Source of the DNA: Tuwongella immobilis
Lineage (GTDB): Bacteria; Planctomycetota; Planctomycetia; Gemmatales; Gemmataceae
Reading direction: 5' to 3'
DNA length: 64,000 nt
NCBI RefSeq assembly: GCF_901538355.1
Contig: NZ_LR593887.1
Span: 5,680,920-5,744,919, forward strand
The notes beneath the pieces were generated by a model, which was given only the letters and a program-made list of their open reading frames with translations, was not told where the DNA came from and made no database searches. Positions 1 through 8,413 of this stretch are shown piece by piece (within the stretch, counting starts at the first letter, position 1; every line of letters starts with the position of its first letter). The position numbers were made by a program, and so were the translations under genes.

Positions 1-53
1 CCCAGCACCAATAACGCAATCCCCAACACAATTAGCCCGATCGCAACAATCAT
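1..53 (-). CDS. 5' end of a membrane protein gene (partial)
   Basis: Only the first 17 complete codons lie in the window; the gene continues beyond base 1. The reverse strand reads an ATG at 51-53 followed by a purely hydrophobic stretch (MIVAIGLIVLGIALLVLG), which is a transmembrane segment or signal anchor. A strong Shine-Dalgarno GGAGG lies about six bases upstream of the ATG, which supports the start. It follows the hypothetical gene at 120-551 on the same strand with a 66-bp gap, so the two may be co-transcribed. The product cannot be named from so little sequence. Confidence 0.55.
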   Translation of the reverse strand, partial: MIVAIGLIVLGIALLVL

Positions 54-119
54 ATTGGCCTCCGGAATCCCCGAATTTCGCCGAATCACCGGCAAATCGG
101 TGATGATGCTGGGAATGGA

Positions 120-551
120 TTACTGCGGTTCGATGACACCGTCGATGGGCAACTCATCCACAGCCACCGCGGGCCAGGGAATTGGCAGCGTGATTTTGCC
201 CAACGGCGGATCGCAAAACAACATCGGCCGCCGTGCGAAGAAGAACGGTTCCGCCTGTGCCACCAACTGCCCATCATGCGTGCGGAGCAACACCGCCCGC
301 AATTCCAGGTAATAGAATCCGTCGGGCCGTTCCACCTCAATGGGGAATTCGTATTCCGACTGCGATGATTCGCGGCTCAGATCCACCTGATGATGCACCG
401 AGTGCGAATCGCGGGCAATCTCCGGCGGGGGATCGCCATCATACGGCACCGGATCATCCGGCGAATTTACCGGGAAAAAGCTCAAACTCACCATCAACCC
501 CCGATGCGGCGGCACCCCCGTCAGCGCAATCGTTCCTTCCAACTTGCCCAT
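120..551 (-). CDS. hypothetical protein, 143 aa
   Basis: I do not recognise this family. The protein has no signal peptide or membrane segment. Its composition is that of a folded, beta-rich cytoplasmic domain: a start such as MGKLEGTIALTG, then charged and aromatic strands (SEYEFPIEVERPDGFYYLEL) and a Pro-rich C-terminus. The ATG at 551 has AGGAA about nine bases upstream. It lies upstream of the membrane-protein start at 1-53 on the same strand. The antisense frames over the same DNA look like shadows. Confidence concerns being a gene, not a function. Confidence 0.65.
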   Translation of the reverse strand: MGKLEGTIALTGVPPHRGLMVSLSFFPVNSPDDPVPYDGDPPPEIARDSHSVHHQVDLSRESSQSEYEFPIEVERPDGFYYLELRAVLLRTHDGQLVAQAEPFFFARRPMLFCDPPLGKITLPIPWPAVAVDELPIDGVIEPQ

Positions 552-730
552 GTCATCGATTCCTGAACTTGGCGTGAATGGAGCGATTCACGACCCACTT
601 CCGATTGATTGGCAAACCGTTATTTTGCCGGGGAACACCGCAGGAAACCACCCGATTCCCGCAACCGGTGCCTGAAACCCCTTCGGATTCGCGGTCCCGA
701 TGCAACGTCCCACGCGAAATTCGCCGGAAA

Positions 731-1228
731 TCAAGCCTCCGACACAGGTTCCGAATCGGACTCCATCGCGGGCGATTCGGGCCACACGTCGAAGTGAAAC
801 ACCGATTCCGGCGGGCCGAATTTGCGATACAACGCCACCGCCGGGGCATCGACGCGATCCGCTTGCACATAGATGACGGAAATTCCAGAAGTCGCCGCGA
901 TGTCCTGAAGCTGACGAATCATCGCCGTCGCCACCCCACGCCGCCGAAATGATTCCGCGACGGCAAGATCGTAGATGTAGCATTCCGAGCGTTCCTGCTC
1001 GAATTTCGGCAGCACATACGCGGCCAATCCGCCGGCCAACTCCGGCCCCACATACCCACCGATGGCCACAAAGTGCGATTGCGCCAGCAGTTGCCGCAAA
1101 TAGTCATCCGATGGGGGGTTGCCCAAATAGGTCTCCGGCTCCTCGAACGCGGCCGCAAACACGGCGAGCATGCGCCGCATCTCGGGGAGATCCTCACAAC
1201 CGAGTCGCCGTGTGGTGATTTCTGCCAT
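731..1228 (-). CDS. GNAT acetyltransferase of the AAC(3)-I (aminoglycoside 3-N-acetyltransferase) type
   Basis: This 165-residue protein is a single GNAT domain. The segment LAAYVLPKFEQERSECYIYD, followed by LAV and RRRGVATAMI (acetyl-CoA pyrophosphate loop), and later VIYVQADRVDAPAVALYRKF and a terminal FHFDV, matches from memory the core of the plasmid gentamicin acetyltransferases AAC(3)-Ia almost motif for motif. Those enzymes acetylate the 3-amino group of gentamicin-type drugs. I chose the internal ATG at 1228 rather than the longer frame from 1276 because AGGGG sits about seven bases upstream and the family starts near there. No integron, transposon or other resistance gene is nearby, so this looks like a chromosomal homologue. 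Actual aminoglycoside activity is inferred only. Confidence 0.8.
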   Translation of the reverse strand: MAEITTRRLGCEDLPEMRRMLAVFAAAFEEPETYLGNPPSDDYLRQLLAQSHFVAIGGYVGPELAGGLAAYVLPKFEQERSECYIYDLAVAESFRRRGVATAMIRQLQDIAATSGISVIYVQADRVDAPAVALYRKFGPPESVFHFDVWPESPAMESDSEPVSEA

Positions 1229-1330
1229 GATTTGCCCCTGAAAATGGCCACATGCCGCACGAACAATCGGCGGCATGTGGGAGATGGTTCAATCGATCCG
1301 AATCGGGCCAACACGGGATCAATCAACGAA

Positions 1331-3610
1331 TCAATAATCGGTCGGAATCCGCGCCCCAGGCGGGAGTCGCAGTCGGGTGCCACCGGGAATACGCTCGGAT
1401 GGATTAAAATTCCGATTCAGTTCCCAAATGCGTCGCCACTCGGCCGTGGTGCCCAATGTCCGCCGCGCAATTTCCGACAGCGTTTCACCGCGATCGGGCA
1501 CCGTGTAATCGGGATAGAAACGATCGCTGGCACTCGGTTTCGGACGACCAATGCTGGCCAGATTCACGCTGCGAGTCGGATCGACCGCCGCGCCATTGGC
1601 CCCATTCGCGGGCGTGGTGGCATTGCCGGACGGCGCATTCCCCGGCGGCGCATTGCCCGCCAACATCCCCGCGCCCCCCACCGGCGGACGTTGCGGCACC
1701 AGCGACGGGTATTTCTTCTCCAGAATCCGAATCGGTGGAATTCGCACATACGTCCCCGGTTGCAGCGATACCGGATTGCCATCGCCCACGGGCATCTCTC
1801 GATTGTACGATTCCAGTGCCCGAGAATAGCCATCATCCAAATAATAGCGTTTGCTGATGGCCGCGTAGGAATCCGTCACCTGACAAGGGTGCAGATCTTC
1901 ATCGTAACTATCGACCCGCGAATCGGTTGCGGCATTCGCCCCTGCATTTGGCTTCGGCGGTGTGGGCGGTTTCGCCATCGGCATCGGCGAGGCACTCCCG
2001 ACATTCGCCATCGGCGTCGGCATCGGGGTTGGCGCGGGGTTGGCCACCGGTGTCGCCATCGGAGTCACGACCGCCATCGGATTCGCCATCGGCACGGGAT
2101 TCGGAACTGGCTCGAACGCGTTGCCTGTCATCGGTTTCGGAGTCATCGGCACTGCGGCCGGATTCCCGACTGGAGTTCCGACGGGACTTCCGACAGGAGT
2201 TCCCACGGGCCCACCGGGAATCGCCAGCGGCGGCGATGCGGGATTCGGCTTGGAATTGTCCAATTTCGGCGGATCGGGCGGCAGCATCAAATCGCCCGCG
2301 CCACCCGGAGTCCCCATCGGTTTGGGCGTATCCAACGGCGGCAGCGGGGCCAACGGCGCAGCCGCACCACCAGGCGCATCGGGCTTCGGCGCGGCGAGAT
2401 CCGGCAACGCGATTGGCGTGGGAGCATTCCCCATCGGCGGATTCATCGGCTTCGGAGCATCCAGCGGGGCAAGCTCCATCATTCCGGCAGGCGAGACGGG
2501 ATTTCCCGACCCCATCGGCGGATTCGTCGGTTTTGCTGCATCTCCCGGCGCGGGATTCGGCGATGGATTTGGCGCAGGCGGCGGCTTGGGCGCATCCAAC
2601 GGTTTGGTCGCATCGCCGGGCAATTGCAGATCCAACGGCGGCAGCGGAGCCAACGGTTCACCGCCGGGCTTGGCCATCGGATTCGCAGACGGCGTCGCCA
2701 TCGGCGCGGGGGCGGGTGCCGGGGCGGACGGCGTCGCCATCGGCGCGGGTGCCGGAGCAGGCGGCGCGTTCAAATCGAGCTTCAAATCCGGCGGCGGTTT
2801 CGGCAGATCCGCGGCGGGCGTGCCCATCGGCTTGGGTGTATCCAATGGCGGCAGCGGGGCCAACGGCGCAACGGGAGCCGGTGCCCCACCGGGCGTCCCA
2901 CCCGGAGCAGGCGGCGTGGCCAAATCGGGTAGCACCAAATCCAACGGTGGCTGTCCCATCGGAGCCGCAGGCGGCATGGGTGCCATCGGAGCGGGTTCGG
3001 CGGCGGCGGCTTGCATCACTTCATTGCTGGGGGCAGCGGCGGGTGGCGGCGGCGCAGTCGGTCCACGCGAAATCGACAATTTCGGCGATTTCTCAGGATT
3101 CGCATTCGGAACTGGGGCCGGATTCGCGCTCGGCTCCGATGGCAGATCCAACGCCAAATTCGGCGGCAGTTCCAGCTTGGCCGGTTCGTCCGGATTCCCG
3201 GCCGACTTCGATTTCGGCACGGGCGTGGGTGTTGGCGTCGATTCGGGGGCCGGTTTCTGTGGAATCAGTTGATCGAGATTCAATTCACCGCTCATCGGCG
3301 CATTCGGCGCTGTGGGCGGCGCTGCTGCTGGCGATGCTGTTGGGGTCGCGCTGGGCGGTGATGTCGAGGCAGGCGCAGGATTTCCGGCAGACGGAATCGG
3401 CTCGGGCGATGTGGCCGGCGAAGCCGAGGGAGTCGGCGGGGCTGCGGGTGGCGGTGGAGCGGCATCGGTGCTGCCCGTGCTTGCCAACGCCAGCACAGGA
3501 GTCTCGTTGCTGGGGATGTTGGCGATCACCAGCTTGGCGGTGACGACGCCCCCGACAAGGCTGAGGAAGCATCCCCCCATCAGCAGGCCGAACTTGGTCT
3601 CGCGGGTCAT
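1331..3610 (-). CDS. membrane-anchored, Pro/Ala-rich protein with C-terminal LysM domains, 759 aa
   Basis: Residues ~8-30 form one transmembrane segment or uncleaved signal (FGLLMGGCFLSLVGGVVTAK). About 500 residues of low-complexity Pro/Ala/Gly/Met sequence follow, with near-repeats such as PLAPLPPLDTPKPMGTP. The last ~190 residues hold two LysM-like units: one around HPCQVTDSYAAISKRYY with PGTYVRIPP, the other around YTVPDRGETLSEIARRTLG with GTRLRLPPG at the C-terminus. LysM binds peptidoglycan or chitin-type glycans, so a long disordered tether from the inner membrane to the wall is likely. The ATG at 3610 has GGGAGG eight bases upstream and is preferred to the GTG at 3619. It starts 18 bp after rsmH ends, so they probably form one operon. 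Confidence 0.8.
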   Translation of the reverse strand: MTRETKFGLLMGGCFLSLVGGVVTAKLVIANIPSNETPVLALASTGSTDAAPPPPAAPPTPSASPATSPEPIPSAGNPAPASTSPPSATPTASPAAAPPTAPNAPMSGELNLDQLIPQKPAPESTPTPTPVPKSKSAGNPDEPAKLELPPNLALDLPSEPSANPAPVPNANPEKSPKLSISRGPTAPPPPAAAPSNEVMQAAAAEPAPMAPMPPAAPMGQPPLDLVLPDLATPPAPGGTPGGAPAPVAPLAPLPPLDTPKPMGTPAADLPKPPPDLKLDLNAPPAPAPAPMATPSAPAPAPAPMATPSANPMAKPGGEPLAPLPPLDLQLPGDATKPLDAPKPPPAPNPSPNPAPGDAAKPTNPPMGSGNPVSPAGMMELAPLDAPKPMNPPMGNAPTPIALPDLAAPKPDAPGGAAAPLAPLPPLDTPKPMGTPGGAGDLMLPPDPPKLDNSKPNPASPPLAIPGGPVGTPVGSPVGTPVGNPAAVPMTPKPMTGNAFEPVPNPVPMANPMAVVTPMATPVANPAPTPMPTPMANVGSASPMPMAKPPTPPKPNAGANAATDSRVDSYDEDLHPCQVTDSYAAISKRYYLDDGYSRALESYNREMPVGDGNPVSLQPGTYVRIPPIRILEKKYPSLVPQRPPVGGAGMLAGNAPPGNAPSGNATTPANGANGAAVDPTRSVNLASIGRPKPSASDRFYPDYTVPDRGETLSEIARRTLGTTAEWRRIWELNRNFNPSERIPGGTRLRLPPGARIPTDY

Positions 3611-3628
3611 CCTGACCACCTCCCGAAA

Positions 3629-4594
3629 TCATCCTGGAGAGTCTGCGGGCTGCCGCATGGCAACTCGCAATTTTGCACTGCGGGAACGGCTGTTCTGCCG
3701 CATCTCGGCGTCATCCGCCTGGATCGGCTTGCGGGTCCGTTCCTGCCAAATTTCCCCATTCCGAAACGCCTGCTTCACGCGGCGATCTTCCAACGAATGA
3801 AAGCTAATGATTCCCACCCGTCCGCCCGGTTTCACCCAGCGGGGCAACTCGGCGAGCAGTCGTTCGAGTGCGCCCAACTCATCGTTGACGGCAATTCGCA
3901 ATGCTTGAAACACGCGGGTGGCGGGGTCCAAGCCGGCTCCGCCGCGGCCGTGATCCCGTCGTTCGCGGGGAACGCAGGATCGCACCAAGTCGGCCAGTGC
4001 GGATGTCGTCCGAATCGGCGTCGTCGTGCGGCGTTCGACAATGCGTCGGGCGATGCGTCGGCTATGACGTTCCTCGCCGTATTCCCAGAATAAATCCGCC
4101 AATGCTCGCTCATCCAAGCGGGCCACAAGATCGGCGGCGGTTTCGCCCAATTCCGCGGAGAGTCGCATATCCAACGGGCCATCCTGCCGAAAACTCAACC
4201 CCCGCTCGGCGGAATCGAGTTGATCCGAACAGAATCCCAAATCGGCGAGAACGCCATCGACCGCCGATACCCCAGCGCGTTCCAGCACGGCGGGGAACTG
4301 GTCGAAATTGGCGATGTACAGGCTGACCGGCAACCCGGCCAATCGCGGTTTGGCACCGGCGAGCATCCGTTCGTCTTGATCGATCCCAATCAGGCGGCCC
4401 GTGGGAGCAATCGCTTGAGCAATTCGCAGCGAATGCCCGCCCGCGCCAACGGTGGCATCCAGCCAAATTTCGCCCGGCTGCGGATCCAACCCCGCCAGCG
4501 TCGCTTCCATCAGAACCGAGACATGCCGCAGCGGAGTCACTCCCGAAGACGACTCGCCGACCGTTGGAGTTTCTGCTTCGCCGCGTTCGTTCAT
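3629..4594 (-). CDS. rsmH: 16S rRNA (cytosine(1402)-N(4))-methyltransferase
   Basis: RsmH (MraW) N4-methylates C1402 of 16S rRNA using SAM. The 321-residue protein opens with the family signature RHVSVLMEATLAGLDPQPGE, has the SAM motif DATVGAGGHS, then GIDQDERML, DGVLADLGFCSDQLDS and RGLSFRQDGPLDMRL. The C-terminal part has VFQALRIAVNDEL, PGGRVGIISFHSLEDRRVK. Length is normal. The ATG at 4594 is chosen over the upstream 4639 because the family begins shortly before the RHVSVL motif; the ribosome site there is weak. In most bacteria rsmH heads the division/cell-wall cluster and is followed by ftsL and ftsI. Here the next gene is the LysM protein. Confidence 0.95.
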   Translation of the reverse strand: MNERGEAETPTVGESSSGVTPLRHVSVLMEATLAGLDPQPGEIWLDATVGAGGHSLRIAQAIAPTGRLIGIDQDERMLAGAKPRLAGLPVSLYIANFDQFPAVLERAGVSAVDGVLADLGFCSDQLDSAERGLSFRQDGPLDMRLSAELGETAADLVARLDERALADLFWEYGEERHSRRIARRIVERRTTTPIRTTSALADLVRSCVPRERRDHGRGGAGLDPATRVFQALRIAVNDELGALERLLAELPRWVKPGGRVGIISFHSLEDRRVKQAFRNGEIWQERTRKPIQADDAEMRQNSRSRSAKLRVAMRQPADSPG

Positions 4595-4837
4595 GACGCA
4601 CTCGATTCTGTTCGCTGGGGAATACCCCATTTCACCCATCGGATCAATCCCGCCTGGATGATAGCAGATTCCATTTCGTCGGGTTTATCGATTTCGACCG
4701 GGTTGGTGGCGGGGAACTGGCCGCATTGCGGGAATCTACCCGCTTCTGCGAATCTGGGCGATTTCGGAAATTGGGCAATTCGCGGTCCCCTGTCGGTGAT
4801 CCCTTGCCAGGCACTTAGGTTTTCGGATAATTCGGGC

Positions 4838-6649
4838 ATGAATGCACCCACGCTACCCCCGATGCCCGCCGCGGATTCGGTTTATGCCGAGCGGCTGGCA
4901 GAACGTCAGACCGAATCCGCCCAACTCGCGGCCCAACTCGACCGCTTGGGACAAGCACGCGTCGGCCTGTTCCTGCTGGCGGGACTCATCGGCATCCTCG
5001 CACTGGGACCGAAATGGCTTTCCGGCTGGTGGCTGTTGCCGCTCTTGGCCGGATTCCTGGTGTTGTTGATCCGCTACGATCGCATCGAACAACGCTTATA
5101 TCGGGCCAAGCGAGCCGTGCGCTATTATACGCTGGGACGGGAACGACTCGCGGGTCGGTGGGCCGGTCAGGGGAACACCGGCGAACGGCATTTGGATGAT
5201 GGGCATTTGTTTGCCGCCGATCTCGACTTGTTCGGGAAAAATTCGCTATTCGAACGAATCTGTGCCGCTCGCACTCGGCCTGGCGAAACCCGACTCGCCG
5301 AATGGCTGAAATCCCCTGCCCCGCGCGAGGAAATTCTCGCCCGCCAGCATGCCGTCGCCGATCTCGCCCCGCGTGTCGAATTGCGCGAACGGTTGGCGAT
5401 GCTGGGCGGCGAAATCCCCGGCAGCGTCGATACCGCCGGGCTGGTCAGTTGGGGCCAATCGCCGCCGGTGCCAGTGCCAATTCCCTGGCGTGCCTCGATT
5501 CGCACCCTGGGGGCCGCGAATCTGCTGGCCGCCGTCGCCATGCTCACCATGGGGCTACCGGGGGTGATTCTCGGTGGCGTTACCTTGGTCATTTCGGTGA
5601 TCGTGATTTTGCCGCTGAGCCAGCGCATTGAGACGATTCTCACGCCGGTCGAATCGCGGGTCGGCGATCTCAACTTGCTGGCGCATGTGCTGGCCACGTT
5701 GGAGCAGCAAGCCTTTCATGCCCCCCGCTTGCAGGAACTGCACGCGCGGCTGATGGTCGCCGGAATGCCCCCCTCCCGGCAAATTGCCGAACTCACAGCG
5801 CTCGTGGAATGGCTGAACGCCCGGCGAAACGCCTTGTTTGCCCCCATCGCCGTGCTGCTTCTCTGGCGGACTCAGGCCGCGCTCTCCATCGAACGCTGGC
5901 GGCGCATCTCCGGCCCGGCCATCGCCGATTGGCTGGAAGCCGTCGCCAGCATGGAGGCACTCAGCTCGTTGGCTGGGTTCGCCTTCGAGGAGCCGAGCCA
6001 CACCTTCCCGGAAATCCTCGACGCCGCCCCGACATTGGAAGCCGAGGAACTCGGGCACCCATTGTTGCCGCGGAATCGCTGCATTTGCAACGATGTCGCC
6101 ATCACGCCGCCGCTGCAATTGCTGATGATTTCCGGGTCGAATATGTCGGGGAAATCGACGCTGCTGCGGAGCATGGGGACCAACTTGGTGCTGGCGTTGG
6201 CGGGTGGCACCGTGCGGGCGACCCGCATGCGCGTCACGCCGCTGGCGATTGGTGCCACGCTGCGGGTGCAAGATTCGCTGGCGGAAGGTCGCTCCCGATT
6301 TTTCGCGGAAATCACCCGCGTTCGCGCGGTGTTGGATCTGCTGCAAGGTCCGCTGCCAGTGCTGTTTCTGCTCGACGAAGTCTTTCATGGCACGAATTCG
6401 CACGATCGCGTCATTGGTGCCAGCGCCGTGATTCGCACCTTGCTCGCCGGTGGTGCCATTGGTTGCGTGACGACACACGATCTGTCGCTGACACAAACAA
6501 CGGAGACGCTGGGCGACACGGCCAAGAATGTTCACTTTGCCGATCATTTTGCCGATGGGCAAATGTGCTTCGATTACACCATGCGGCCCGGTGTCGTGCC
6601 CAAATCGAATGCCCTGGCGTTGATGCGTGCCGTCGGCTTGGAAGTGTGA
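4838..6649 (+). CDS. membrane-anchored MutS-family ATPase, 603 aa
   Basis: The N-terminal third carries hydrophobic segments (VGLFLLAGLIGILALG, WWLLPLLAGFLVLLI) and another pair mid-protein (LLAAVAMLTMGLPGVILGGV, then VISVIVILPL). The C-terminal ~220 residues are a MutS domain V ATPase: Walker A SGSNMSGKSTLLRSMG, the loop LRVQDSLAEGRSRFFAEI, Walker B VLFLLDEVFHGTNSHDR and CVTTHDLSL. The mismatch-recognition, connector and clamp domains of true MutS are missing. It belongs to the poorly characterised membrane MutS-like proteins, not to canonical mismatch repair. The frame is open from 4220, but the ATG at 4838 is the sensible start since the upstream part overlaps rsmH on the other strand. Function in the cell is unknown. 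Confidence 0.82.
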   Translation: MNAPTLPPMPAADSVYAERLAERQTESAQLAAQLDRLGQARVGLFLLAGLIGILALGPKWLSGWWLLPLLAGFLVLLIRYDRIEQRLYRAKRAVRYYTLGRERLAGRWAGQGNTGERHLDDGHLFAADLDLFGKNSLFERICAARTRPGETRLAEWLKSPAPREEILARQHAVADLAPRVELRERLAMLGGEIPGSVDTAGLVSWGQSPPVPVPIPWRASIRTLGAANLLAAVAMLTMGLPGVILGGVTLVISVIVILPLSQRIETILTPVESRVGDLNLLAHVLATLEQQAFHAPRLQELHARLMVAGMPPSRQIAELTALVEWLNARRNALFAPIAVLLLWRTQAALSIERWRRISGPAIADWLEAVASMEALSSLAGFAFEEPSHTFPEILDAAPTLEAEELGHPLLPRNRCICNDVAITPPLQLLMISGSNMSGKSTLLRSMGTNLVLALAGGTVRATRMRVTPLAIGATLRVQDSLAEGRSRFFAEITRVRAVLDLLQGPLPVLFLLDEVFHGTNSHDRVIGASAVIRTLLAGGAIGCVTTHDLSLTQTTETLGDTAKNVHFADHFADGQMCFDYTMRPGVVPKSNALALMRAVGLEV

Positions 6650-6725
6650 CCCGCTCGCTCATTCCACGACGAACCGCCATCGATTCGCCGTGGGATGAGC
6701 GGCCCGACTCACCCCGGAAATGGGG

Positions 6726-8183
6726 TCACTGGCGCCGCGCTTGCACCTGATCCAACAGGCGGAACAGCACGGCGGTGATCTTCGGCGATGCCCCGGTTTC
6801 GAGGTAACTCGACCGAGCCCGCCAAGTCTCGTAGCCGCCCAGCGCATGATGTTCCGGCGTGGGCAGATAGCCGTTGTAGCCATTGGCCAGCGACACCGTA
6901 AACGATGGCTTCAGCGGGCTTTTCGCCTTGATTTCCAGGCCAATTTCGACAAACACCTCGCAGGGAATCGCCGTGATCCCCACGTCGCCAATTCGCATGG
7001 CTTGCAGCACCATCGGCACCGTGTCGGGATATTGATCCAGCAGCACAGTTTCGCGGGCGTAAATCGCGGGCAGTCCCTGAAGCACCGGCGTCTTCGAGGC
7101 AGCGATCAATTCGCGGGCCCGCTGCAATTCTTCGGCGCTGCCCTTGCGAACGCTCAGCGAAATTTCTTCCGTCGCCGCCGCAAGTGTCGTTTCCGAACGA
7201 TATTGCATCGTCTTCAGCACACCCACCACCGTTTGGGCCACGCTATCGGCTACAATGCGCGCCTGCTCGCCGGGCCGCTTCGCCATCGGCGCGGGTGCCC
7301 CGTAATTGATATTGTTGATGTTGCCACTGGTGCCATTGGACATGATTCCGACAAAATTCGGATCATTTTCCGGGACATTCAGCAACGCCTTGAGCCGCTC
7401 CGCAAACATGCCGTAATAATCTGCCGACAATGCCGACACGCCCCCGACATAATGCAGCGAATAGTTCGCATACACGGCCAACGGCTTGCCATCCCGCGTG
7501 CGAACCGCCAGCACACTCACGCCCGGATCGACCGGCCCCGCCGACTTGGTCACACTCGGATTCTGATAGCCGGGATTCATCCGCACCCGGTCGCGCACCA
7601 CGCCGAACGGATCGGCCACCGGCAGTTCCCCCTTGATGAACCACCGGCGATTGAACACTTGATCGGCATTCGTGCCTACGCCCCAACCGATCTCCGCCGC
7701 GATGCGCTTGCCATGGGCGGCAATCACACCGGCGGCAATTTTCTCGGCCAGAAATCCGGGATAATCCGGGTCTGCATCCGTCTGGAATAGCCCAATCGAA
7801 GCCGGTGCCGTGTGCGTATGCGTCGCGGAAATCAGCACATGCGACGCCGGGATGCCGATGCGCTCGGTGATGATTTTCTTCGCTCGATCCATGACTTCTC
7901 GGGGCACCATGCAGCTATCCACCGTCACCAGCGCCAGCGTGGTCTTGCCATCGTCCAGCACCAAGCAGCGCGCATGCAGCCGATCGGTCACCCCTTTGGC
8001 CAACGTGTTGGTCATGTTGCCATTGACGTTGATGGGGAATTTCGTCGGGGTAATGTCCTGAGCCACCGCCCCGGCACGGAGTTCCGCCGCCGTCGCCCCG
8101 CTGGGCAAGCCAAGCATCCCCGCCAGGCATAGCCCCAGGAGCGTCCGCATCCTCCGCCACCATGTTCCCGGTCGATTTGTCAT
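6726..8183 (-). CDS. secreted neutral/alkaline ceramidase-like hydrolase, 485 aa
   Basis: Residues ~1-33 are a signal peptide (MRTLLGLCLAGMLGLPSGATAAE). The mature part begins with GAVAQDITP, then the metal-site region SHVLISATHTHTAPASIGLF, NFVGIMSNGTSGNINNINYG and IPCEVFVEIGLEIKAKSP, which resembles the neutral ceramidase N-terminal domain family. These Zn enzymes hydrolyse ceramide; planctomycetes carry many paralogues whose real substrates are unknown. At 485 residues it is shorter than classical ~650-residue ceramidases and lacks the C-terminal Ig-like domain. The ATG at 8183 has AGAGGGG about six bases upstream. The gene stands alone, convergent with the MutS-like gene. Confidence 0.8.
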   Translation of the reverse strand: MTNRPGTWWRRMRTLLGLCLAGMLGLPSGATAAELRAGAVAQDITPTKFPINVNGNMTNTLAKGVTDRLHARCLVLDDGKTTLALVTVDSCMVPREVMDRAKKIITERIGIPASHVLISATHTHTAPASIGLFQTDADPDYPGFLAEKIAAGVIAAHGKRIAAEIGWGVGTNADQVFNRRWFIKGELPVADPFGVVRDRVRMNPGYQNPSVTKSAGPVDPGVSVLAVRTRDGKPLAVYANYSLHYVGGVSALSADYYGMFAERLKALLNVPENDPNFVGIMSNGTSGNINNINYGAPAPMAKRPGEQARIVADSVAQTVVGVLKTMQYRSETTLAAATEEISLSVRKGSAEELQRARELIAASKTPVLQGLPAIYARETVLLDQYPDTVPMVLQAMRIGDVGITAIPCEVFVEIGLEIKAKSPLKPSFTVSLANGYNGYLPTPEHHALGGYETWRARSSYLETGASPKITAVLFRLLDQVQARRQ

Positions 8184-8413
8184 GATGCCCCTCTCCCGAA
8201 TCCGTCAATGACCTACCCAATCGGCAGCCTCCAGAGATACCCGATTCCCCGCCCGCTGGCAACGATCCACCCGCCGAAAATTCCGAATAGCGGAACGCAT
8301 CTCGATTCCCCGCCGCCACGATTTTCCACTTCCGCCCGTGTCAGTGGGCAAACGCCTCGCCATGCGGTCTATACTGAGAGTGACCCGACTAACACGCGAA
8401 GGATGCGGACCGG

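Noticed and set aside
1073-3543. Several long forward-strand frames (Arg/His-rich or Gly/Ala-rich) opposite the LysM protein gene
   Set aside because: They arise from the low-complexity Pro/Ala codons of the real gene; composition is not protein-like and no starts have ribosome sites.
8347-8375. Promoter before the ligase operon (TATACT at 8370)
   Set aside because: A single -10-like hexamer without a convincing -35 is not enough for a feature.
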